The notes under the pieces: generated by a model
Told to the model about the DNA's origin: nothing
Databases searched by the model: none
The model's input: only the letters and a program-made list of their open reading frames with translations
Translations under genes and position numbers: made by a program
NCBI GenBank assembly: GCA_004369085.1
Contig: ML210146.1
Location: 1-64,000 of the forward strand
DNA from: Coprinopsis marcescibilis
Taxonomy: Eukaryota; Basidiomycota; Agaricomycetes; Agaricales; Psathyrellaceae
Direction of reading: 5' to 3'
Length of the DNA stretch: 64,000 nt
Shown: in pieces, positions 55,581 through 64,000 of the stretch
Numbering within the stretch: position 1 is the stretch's first letter
Layout of the letters: every line of letters starts with the position of its first letter

Positions 55581-57294
55581 ATGGTCCCTCTTTTAAGTCT
55601 CTTATGCTCTTTATTACTTTCAATTTCTTCTGTCAGTGCATTTGGGTTTACCGCCGGGAGTTTATCAGAATGTGACGACTTCTCTATCGAATGGTCTGGT
55701 GAGCACTGCAGTTCTGCGATCCGCAGTTTCTTTCGCTGAATTCTCTCGCCTTTTCTAGGTGGAACCGGACCTTATCAACTCTTGTTATCTCCCGTACGCC
55801 CTATTTAACTTCTCAATTCTCCATATATCGCCAACATTATCACCAGTCGTTTGGAACGCCTCAGAACATTAGCATCCCCCCTTCCGCCTTTTCCAATGGC
55901 CGAGGGTCGTACTCAATGCAATTAACCTACCCAAAAGATCAGCTCCTCGTTTTGACCATGTCAGACGCGACTGGTTTTGGCGCTGGCGGGTCTACCGACG
56001 TAATGACCGTTGGACTATCGCAAGGAGGCTCATGCAATTCGACCGACCCAGGTGAGTACTGGGCACTCGTTTCGGATCTGCAGCACCCTGACTTTCTTTA
56101 GGTACCGCATTTCCATTCCAGCTTAACTTTGCTCTCTTGCAATGTCGGTATGTGGCGGGGGCCAATTTCAAGAAGTGTATAGTGTTAATAATCTCTCCAG
56201 ACCATACCTTTTCGAAGGGTTCGGGCAAGCAATTCAACCAGTATCAATTTGGGTATGTGCCCAAGCTGAAAATGACATGTTCACCACCCTAACCGTGCTT
56301 CAAGATTATCGTGCCAGGAGGGACATCAATGGTCGTTCAGCCCGAAGTGGGCACGGAAACGTTTTCTTGGTTCGCGAGAATGGCTGCTGGGACGTCCGCC
56401 ATTTTTCTGATGACCGACGCAGAGGGACGACAAGGAGGGGCGTCTGAAATTAAGACTGTGGGCGCTACTGGTGAACGATCATGTCTAGATGACCAGGCGC
56501 TTTCTTCGACTTCCAGGCCGGCTCCTGCGTCTTCAACACGGCCCAACCAATCCACGACGGAAACCTCCGCTGCGGCTGCAGCGTCGTCAGAGGGCGTTCC
56601 AATCAGTGCGATTGCCGGAACCGTCATTGGTTCACTGCTTTTCCTCGCAGTGATTGTCACGCTGGGACTGTTCTTTCTGAAAAGCATTGCTAAGAAGCGC
56701 AAGAGAACGAGGGAGGTCAAGAAGCGGGTTGGAACTACGTCATATCAAAGCGAATCGCGGGATGGGTACCATGCACACCCGTACGGACCAGCTCAACCGC
56801 CATATTTCAGCCAGTCTTCGATCACACTGCCCTCTGCGGAGAATCCTTTCAAAGATTCTGCATCCCATTATTCCCATTCTGATGCCGGCCATTTGAACGA
56901 CCCGTTCCAATCGTCGCCATTCCAAGCTTCAGCGCATCACTCGATGCCAAGTCCCTCTTCAGCGGACCCGTTCAATGGAGCTCCGATTCTTTCACCACTC
57001 GATTTGAACCACTCCACAAGCTTTCTATTGGAGGGTGCAAATTCTCAATCTAGAGCGCACGACTCGATGGCTCCAAGTAGGAGCGATATGGCCGACGATA
57101 CGCAATCTTCCCATTTGACCAGCCAATATCTTAGTGCACCACGCACGCGATCGCCACCAAGCTCAACCAGGAGTGGGACGATCCGATCCCAACCCCCAAC
57201 TCGAAGGGGCACAATGAAATTCGCCGTTGTCAACCCATCGCCACCTCCATCGCCAGTGACCACTTTAGAACACCCAACTACTTCGAGCTCATAG
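55581..57294 (+). CDS. Array gene 1: secreted single-pass membrane protein with beta-rich ectodomain
   Basis: The signal peptide MVPLLSLLCSLLLSISSVSA precedes FGFTAGSLSECDDFSIEWSG. Short exons then encode GTGPYQLLLSP, FGTPQNISIP (a sequon), MTMSDATGFGAGGSTDVM-type core (LTMSDATGFGAGGSTDV), GTAFPFQLNFALLQCR, PYLFEGFGQAIQPVSIW and IIVPGGTSMVV. Closing pieces are GGASEIKTVG and a Cys. A Ser/Thr stalk leads to one transmembrane helix (ISAIAGTVIGSLLFLAVIVT), then a basic stop-transfer (KKRKRTREVKKR) and a long Ser/Pro-rich cytosolic tail. Six or so introns match those of the next three genes. The ectodomain recalls the Ig-like Kre9/Knh1 fold (C..ISWTGG..PY.L), but this is inference. Function unknown; a cell-wall sensor or adhesin is plausible. 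Confidence 0.8.
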
Positions 57295-58370
57295 CACCCT
57301 CCGCTTCCCATCTGTTCTTCTGCATATATTTACTTCACCGCCATCTTGAATAATCACGGATTTGGACCTGTATTGGGATCACTCGCCAGATTCATTTCTC
57401 TTTCTGAGAGGGTGGAGTGCGACTGTGCGGTGCATCGTGTGCGTCCTATCCCTGAAGCGCGGATGCGTTGAGTCCAATTTGTCTCATCAACAAGTACATG
57501 TTCTGACTGGTCGGTTCTATAGTGCCGTCGTTTTGAGTATGTGCGATCAAGTTGTACTGCTCATGTTTACAGGTTTTAGGACAACTGCGGTGAATGTGAC
57601 GGAAAGGATGGACACCTACACGTGAACTCATATGGGAAATGAGGTTGATTGTCAAGGTTATTAAGCAACAGATGCCACACTGAGATAATCTTGCGGTAGC
57701 TGTCTGGATGATTCGCAATTTCCAGGGCTTTAAATTCTTTCTATTCTTCTCCCTGTGTATTGAAAGGTATTGAATGCATCCAAGTTGCATCAGCCAGCGA
57801 AACGTTACCGAGTCGGTGATCAGACTTCCACAGCAATGGTGTTACCTAAATGCCTTTCCCCTTGAAGACCTCCGAGCTGAGCGCTGGGCGTTCGCCGATG
57901 ACAGCTGGGTGCCGGTTACAGTTGACAAGTTGGCATGTACGGGAAATTTGCAATGTTACATGGTGGGCATGAACCTCCGGTACTTAATAAAAAAGACATT
58001 GCTAATATCCTCAGGTAGAAATAATAATCTCGAAAGTAGTAAGCCATGGACTACTGCAAGTCAAGAGCATCGCAATCTGCTCGTAATGACGGGCCCCTTA
58101 GGCGGTAGACGCTATGACACTGTGCCCTCTGTGTACTCTGCTCCCTGATCGCTTCCTATTTTTCGGGCCAAGCGCAAGGATCAGGTGTTCCTTGAGCGCT
58201 GTCCGCGCAGGCCGTGCAGCAACAGTTCATGATATTAGTCAACTGTTTCATAATGAAATAAATACCCACTGCCTCGTGTGCAATGTGTAGGTCTTTTGAT
58301 TCCCTCCCTTGGTGCTAGAGGCGTTGCTGCCTTTTATACCCAGTCTTTATCGTCGGTCCCCTCCCCTCAA
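57295..58370. other. Spacer between array genes 1 and 2
   Basis: No supported gene. A 124-residue ORF at 57774-58148 has an ATG but no resemblance to the array family or to anything I know. Confidence 0.45.
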
Positions 58371-59951
58371 ATGTTACCCTCAGGCCGCTTCGTTTTTTTT
58401 TCGGTCTCCTTGGCTGCCTGCGTTGCCAATGCTTTCACCTTTGACCTAGTCCCTGAAATTCCAACAGAATGTGGAACGGTCATCGTGAACTGGTCTGGTG
58501 CGGGGAACATATATTTATTTGGAGTTTTAAATCTAACATCGCAGCGTTTGTAGGAGGAGAACCACCATTCAACCTGCTTGTGATCCCGGTACGTCCCTGG
58601 CGTACTAAACATTACCGTTTTCCTTACCTTGACTTGTAGCCGTCAAACCCGCTTGCAAATATCAGTATTCCGGATGAAAGTTACAATCCCAGAACACGCA
58701 CAGGCTCCTTCACGTACACAGTTCGATTCAGGCGAGACGTACAAATGTTGTTTTCCATGTCAGACCGAACAGGCATCACCGCCGGTGGAATTACCAACGT
58801 CCTGAGAGTTGGCGTTCCAACTGGTGGAGCAACCTGCAACACCACTGGAACAGGCTGTACGTACGGCACCACATGTATCCCTTTCAAGTCCTAACGCGCT
58901 TGCAGCTCCCAACTTTTTCTTTGACCTTGAGGAAGATCTCCGACAATGCGCGTAAGCACTGTCCCATCCTCTCGCGTAATCCCTACTCAACAACACTTGC
59001 ATTCAGACCCTACACCTTCACAGGCTACCCTAATGCCACCAAGCCTATCACGGTCGTTGTAAGTCTCGAAATCTATCACTTTATTTACATCTTTTAACCC
59101 TTATTTTTCAGGGCTTTATCCCAGGGGGGTCCTCCTTTGAGGAAACAGATCCTCTTGCAGGGGATTCGTTCTCTTGGTTCAATAACTATCCTACTGGCAC
59201 AGACATAACCTTCTTCGTCAAGGACGCTAACGGTAATAACGGAGGCACGTCCGGAATCAAAACTGTTAGGACATCGAGCGACAGTTCTTGTGTGGCGAAA
59301 GCACCTTCCACAAGCACCAATATTGGGGCCATCGTTGGAGGTGTGGTTGGAGGGCTCGCCGTCATAGGACTGGTTGTCTTCGGTGTTATCTTCTGGAGGA
59401 AGCGCCAGAATGCCAGATCTGAACCATTGGCCCCGGTGCTCGGATTCAACGAAGAGGCGAAATTCGGCGCAGTCGGTCCCCTTGCGGGTCCTTCTGCAGG
59501 GCCTCCTGGAGTCAACCTTGCACACAGTCACAGCTTCTCTGGTTCGGTGTATCAACCGGAGAGGAGAAACACATATTACGATGCTATGTCTACGTCTGGA
59601 GCGAGTGGTGTAGCACCATATGGCGTCCCTCCAACCCCAAATTACCACCCTGCCTCCACCGTATACTCCTCCGATCCCTCCACCTCCGGGGCCAGTGGCA
59701 TCGCACCCTACGGCGGATACCAACCGCCCCAAACTTACGTCCGGTCCGAGAAGGGAAGACCGCCACCAACTGGAGAACCCCGACAGCTTATCGTGCACCA
59801 CGATATTGCAGATGCACCGCAAGCTGAAGAACCTGAAGAGTTGCCCCCTCAGTACTTTGAAGGTCGTGCACCTCTTGCTGGATTGGCGGCTTCAGGATCC
59901 AGCCAAGCAGTGATGACTGGGGCCCCACCCACTGGGGACAGAAAACGGTAG
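58371..59951 (+). CDS. Array gene 2: secreted single-pass membrane protein, PPxY in tail
   Basis: The signal peptide MLPSGRFVFFSVSLAACVAN is followed by FTFDLVPEIPTECGTVIVNW. The exon order equals gene 1: GGEPPFNLLVIP, PSNPLANISIP (sequon), LFSMSDRTGITAGGITNVLR, PNFFFDLEEDLRQCA, PYTFTGYPNATKPITVV, GFIPGGSSFEE, FFVKDANGNNGGTSGIKTV and a Cys. The helix AIVGGVVGGLAVIGLVVFGV is a glycine zipper with FWRKRQ as stop-transfer. The tail has two SGASG(V/I)APYG repeats, then RQLIVHHDIADA and EELPPQYFEGRAPLAGL. The last block is shared with gene 3 and contains a PPxY motif (59844-59855). Function unknown. Confidence 0.82.
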
Positions 59952-60714
59952 AGCTAATGTACATTGGCTGTTAGCAAACGCCGTGATTAACGTTCATTCC
60001 ACTCCATCTTGCATACTCTGTTGCTGTCAAACGACACGTTATTTGCAGACTATTTCCTTCATTTCTACTTATACGTCACTATTAAATACGGTCCCTCGTA
60101 TAAATATTTACCATGCGGTCCACTTCACGTTCGTCTACACAAGTATACTTCGCCCATCTGTTAATCCAGCGATAAGATAACGGCTAGGCATATACACAAG
60201 TATAGGAACGCTAGGCGAAGAGATTGGTATACATACCTCAGTGACTGGTTGAAAGGAAACAGCAACTGAGGGGTGTAAACACTAAGGTAAATACGAACTA
60301 TATAGTAAGTTACCATGAGAAGAAAGAAATCGAAAACTAGAGGAAAGAACGTAAATACTAGGAATGGTGACGAGGAGTATACTAATAGACCTTTTTGCGC
60401 GGATGTTGAAGGAATCAATGTCACTGCCACCCTGGATTTTGATCTTCTCACTGTGTCAGTTTCGGATTGCTGGATATCATCACTACTTCAACGCTGGGAG
60501 ATTCCGGGTTAGCCGAGTTGTCAGGGTCGTTCGGGGGTAATGTCGCACAGCCTTAAGAATGCCTCGTTGAGCGGCGCTCTGAAGCAGATCTTGGTTGCCT
60601 CCTTGCACCCGAGGCGCTGTTGGGGTTGACTGCGGTGACGCCCCCAGAGCATTCCGCACATCATTGACGGTTAACTAGACTCTTCTGCATACGACGCTCA
60701 CGCTGCTTGCCTTC
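59952..60714. other. Spacer between array genes 2 and 3
   Basis: AT-rich, without supported gene; holds the promoter of gene 3 at its right end. Confidence 0.5.
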
Positions 60715-62323
60715 ATGTTGCTCCAGCTAGGCTACCCTCGTTTCTTGCTATTATTGGCCGTCGCGTTCGCTGCCCAACGCACTCATGGCTTCACCTTCGA
60801 GATGGAACCCAAGATTCCGACACAGTGTGGGAGTGTAACCTTCACATGGGTTGGTATGTATAGTTATCTATGAATTGATATGATCCTTGGCTCACAGATC
60901 TTACAGGAGGGGAACCTCCCTTTCATCTGTTAATCATACCTGTAGGTTCAAGCACAACAACTTCACGACGAACATGTGTCGCTCAAGGATCCGCGTTTCT
61001 AGCCATTAAACCCATTGATAAAGGTCGATATTCCGGCCAGCCACTGGAATGGCCTCAGAGGGGAGTACAAGCATGAGCCATTGACATTTGCAAGAGACAA
61101 GCCAATTATGTTTGCCATGGGAGATGCCACAGGATATACAGCTGGTGGGATGACCGATATCCTGAAGGTCAACGTTCCAAGGCCAGGGGATGGTGAATGT
61201 GACGAGACATTCGGGACTGGACGTGAGTGCTCCCTCCATCGACCGCATGCCAAAATTCATATGGTTTATAACACATTCCAGGTCCAAATTTCACTTTTGA
61301 GCTGGAGAGTCCCCTCGTGGAGTGCACGTAGGTTGACAGTCAAGTTATACTTGCAGTTGGCATTAATTCTGCTTTCAAGACCATTTCCTTTCACTGGCAT
61401 CCAGCCATTTACCGCAGGTGGTTCTCCTAGATTAACCCACCCCGTAACAATCCTTGTAAATGGCACTTCATGCTTTTCAACATGTTGGATCTGATTTTGC
61501 ATTATAGGGCTTTATCCCCAGCGCAAACGAGTCTTTTCAGCAAGTAACCACGACCCGTGTCGACGAATCTCGATTTGATTGGGTCAACAACCAGGTTGCA
61601 AGGGACACCGAGGTCGTATTTCATGTCCGGGGGGCCAACGGTGAAAATGGAGGGACGTCAGCTGAAAAGACGTCCATCGCATTCCAGAATGGGGACTGCA
61701 TCAAGCAGAAGCCTTCCAATGGCGCGACGGCTCCGCCGAACAAGAAAACAGATATTGGGATGATTGTTGGTGGGGTCGTTGGTGGACTGGCAGTTCTGGC
61801 AATTATCATCGCGGCCGTAGTCTTCTACCGAAAGCGCAAAACGGCTCGCACCCAAGGGGTGTCTGTTCTTTTGGAGGAAATGAAATTTGGAGCGGTAAAC
61901 GACGGTTCTGGAGATTCTGCAACGGCAAGACTCTTACCGGCAGGAAGTGCCTATTCTGAAGATCATGGGTCGTCACCATCCCACTACGGCCCAACATCGT
62001 ACACTCCCACTTCTTACGCACCTAGCTCGCATGCAGGCTCAAGTTCAAGCTCCAGCCACGCACCACCTTATAACCCGCAGCCGAATGTCTTCACGAAGGA
62101 TAGAGCAGGCCCGGGCACCTCTGCGGCACCGCAAAGAGTGATAGTGCATCAGGACATCGACGAGGCAACCGAGGAGCCAATGGAATTGCCACCACAATAT
62201 TCAGAAAGTCGAAATCCTATACCAGGCTTACCGTCGTCCTTTGCACTAACTAGCGCTGGAGGGTCGTCCTCGAATGCCTCAGGCTCCAGACCTCCTCTCC
62301 GCGACCAAAAGATTCGGTCATGA
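60715..62323 (+). CDS. Array gene 3: secreted single-pass membrane protein, PPxY in tail
   Basis: The signal peptide MLLQLGYPRFLLLLAVAFAA precedes FTFEMEPKIPTQCGSVTFTW. Next come GGEPPFHLLIIP, PLNPLIKVDIP, IMFAMGDATGYTAGGMTDIL, PNFTFELESPLVECT, PFPFTGIQ, a GFIPSANESF variant of the PGG block, VRGANGENGGTSAEKT and a Cys. The helix GMIVGGVVGGLAVLAIIIAA and FYRKRKTAR stop-transfer are close to gene 2. The tail has a Ser/His/Pro stretch with TSYxP repeats, QRVIVHQDIDEA and MELPPQYSESRNPIPGL, again with PPxY (62189-62200). Genes 2 and 3 look like the most recent duplicates. One exon near 61320-61470 has an insertion relative to the others, with an uncertain splice. Confidence 0.78.
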
Positions 62324-62641
62324 CCGTAGGGACTTGGGAATGACGTGGTTGTTGCCTTCTTTGTAGTTTACGAACGCTGTACTGTATATCTAGCGCTTTA
62401 TACACATAATTGGGATTTTTCGGTTTGTTACAGGGATTTTCAAGTTGATAGGGATGAGAATTGGTTGCGAAGGCCGGAGTTGTGCCGATCCATCATGATA
62501 ATGCATCAGTCGACAGCGGCCTTGACAGGGACACCGCACAGGTTACTAAGTGCACCCTTGTTTGTGCCGTTAAAGTCCACTACCCTCTGCTTTCTCTCAC
62601 CACTCTATGTCACGACGCAGTTAATCTTTCCCTACTTTTCG
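62324..62641. other. Spacer between array genes 3 and 4
   Basis: No gene supported; likely terminator of gene 3 and promoter of gene 4. Confidence 0.45.
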
Positions 62642-64000
62642 ATGCGAGCCTGTCTTTACACGTTCCTTTTTGCTGTTTTATTTGCTGTTCAGAGCGTTCA
62701 GGCCTTTGAATTTGCCCACAACGATCCCACAGAATGCGGTGACTTTACAGTTCGTTGGGAGGGTACGAAATTTCCCAACTGTTATTGGTTGTGCCAGTTT
62801 ACTCACACAGACTTCCAGGAGGATCTCCTCCTTTTCGCTTGCTGATAATTCCTGTACGTTTTCGACCTCTTTTACAGGTCTGCTTGCTCAACACCATCCC
62901 CCATAGCCCGGCGGCACTCTGCGGAATCTGTCGATACCCTCCACGGATTATGATGGAACAGCTGGTTCCTTTACCACTCCCCTTTTGTTTGAAGAGGGGA
63001 GCCCGATCCTCTTTGCAATGTCGGATGCGACTGGGGTCACTGCTGGTGGTATCACCCCAGCTTTAACGGTAGGAGAGGCGGAGGATGATGCTACGTGCAA
63101 TACTGTGGATCCCGGTGAGTTCCTGTGGTTGACACTGCTGTCCTGGAATTTGATTAAGTCTTGGCAGGTGCCGACTTCTTCTACACGCTTGACTCTGAAT
63201 TGCAACAATGCGTGTAAGTTTGATAAACAGAAACTTGGTAGTGGTAACTCACGCGCTATTTCCAGGGACTACCCCTTCACTAACTTCGGAGGGGCTGTCC
63301 AACCTATCACAGTCTTCGTGAGTTTCCCATGCCCTTTCTTACTTGCTGGGTACTAACCATCCGTGCAGGGATTTGTTCCTGGCGGCCCTTCCTTCGAGGT
63401 GCAACCCCCAACCGGAACAACTACATTCAATTGGCTTGAAGCCCTGACAGAAGGCACGACCATTGCATTTTTTATGACCGACGCCCGCGGCAGAAACGGG
63501 GGAACGTCGCGCCTGCTGACTGTGGGCCCATCGGCGGAGACTTCTTGCCTCGCAGTTGCATCTACCCAGCGTCCATCGTCAACCTTGCCTCCATCGGCGA
63601 GCACACCTCCGCGAACTTCTCAGTCACGTCCCAGCAGCCCACCCGCCTCGTCTGCCAGCAATGTCACCGAGGGCGCAAACAAAGATGGAAAGGATAATGC
63701 AGAATCAACTGGCAGCTCCAAGACTGGAATCATTGTAGGTGCAGCTGCAGGCGGTTTTGTCCTTCTTGGAGTCCTTGCATTCGTCGTCGTATTCTGCTTC
63801 AAACGGAAGAACAAGCAAAATGCTGTGAATGACGACAAGTTCACTCCCAACAGTTATGGAGCTGCCAACACCAATCCAACAGGAAAACCAACATACCTCC
63901 TTCCCAGTGCCTACAGCTCGTCGACAACCAATCTCGCTCCTGCCAACGTTACTGCCCCTTATGCGCAGGATACATATGCCTCGTCTCAAACTGGCAGCGC
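62642..64000 (+). CDS. Array gene 4 (cut by window end): secreted single-pass membrane protein
   Basis: The signal peptide MRACLYTFLFAVLFAVQSVQ precedes FEFAHNDPTECGDFTVRWEG. Following exons give GGSPPFRLLIIP, PGGTLRNLSIP (sequon), LFAMSDATGVTAGGITPALT, ADFFYTLDSELQQC, DYPFTNFGGAVQPITVF, GFVPGGPSFEV, FFMTDARGRNGGTSRLLTVG and a Cys. The stalk is long and Ser/Pro/Thr-rich. The helix TGIIVGAAAGGFVLLGVLAF is again Gly-zipper-like, followed by CFKRKNKQN. The tail continues past 64000, so its end and any PPxY motif are not visible. Confidence 0.8.

Noticed and set aside
57774..58148. 124-residue ATG-led ORF between array genes 1 and 2
   Set aside because: No similarity to the array ectodomain, no splice pattern, odd composition; could be chance.
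1..64000. CRISPR arrays, bacterial operons, insertion sequences
   Set aside because: No direct-repeat/spacer array, transposase or terminal inverted repeat was seen; the intron-rich genes show a eukaryotic nuclear genome.

Overview
The window is nuclear DNA of a filamentous basidiomycete fungus, most likely an agaricomycete. Almost every gene is cut by several 50-60 nt GT-AG introns, and genes lie about 2 kb apart on both strands, many of them in divergent pairs. The proteins are fungal in type: a HIS7 fusion of HisH and HisF, Ice2, Pal1, a sphingolipid delta-8 desaturase and a Kex2-processed repeat protein. I cannot name the species.

Layout, left to right. Positions 100-8610 hold the giant proteasome activator BLM10/PA200. 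Positions 8769-13714 hold a HIT-family hydrolase (-), Trax (+), an apparently empty 1.1 kb stretch and the Dug3 glutaminase (+). Positions 14064-19520 hold Ice2 (+), the molybdopterin synthase large subunit (-) and a fused pseudouridine-5'-phosphate glycosidase/kinase (+). Positions 19561-30178 hold the mitochondrial helicase Irc3 (-), the ADP/ATP carrier (-), a Siz/PIAS SUMO ligase (-), NudC (+) and Esf1 (-). Positions 30612-31382 hold a secreted protein built from eight 19-residue peptide units with dibasic cleavage sites. Positions 32114-38708 hold a proline-rich protein (+), an EED-type PRC2 WD40 protein (-), complex I subunit NDUFA11/B14.7 (+) and a two-BRCT Rap1-like protein (-). Positions 38805-42778 hold RPS16 (-), mitochondrial ribosomal protein L4 (+) and RAD51 (+). 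Positions 43057-51959 hold SER3 (-), HIS7 (+), PAL1 (-), a sphingolipid delta-8 desaturase (+), RPL13 (-) and an unknown 133-residue ORF (+). Positions 52743-54633 hold a short MetE-like methyltransferase (+).

From 55581 to the right edge the character changes. Four tandem paralogs, the last one cut by the window, encode secreted single-pass membrane proteins with a shared beta-rich cysteine-containing ectodomain, one transmembrane helix and variable Ser/Pro-rich tails.

Most of the window is housekeeping. SER3 and HIS7 share a 241 bp promoter with two Gcn4-type TGACTC cores, and RAD51 has two MluI cell-cycle boxes just upstream. The two least explained loci, and the best candidates for undescribed biology, are the Kex2-type repeat precursor near 31 kb and the tandem array of receptor-like proteins at 55.6-64 kb. 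Exon boundaries were read by eye from splice signals and protein similarity, so gene ends are firmer than internal joins.
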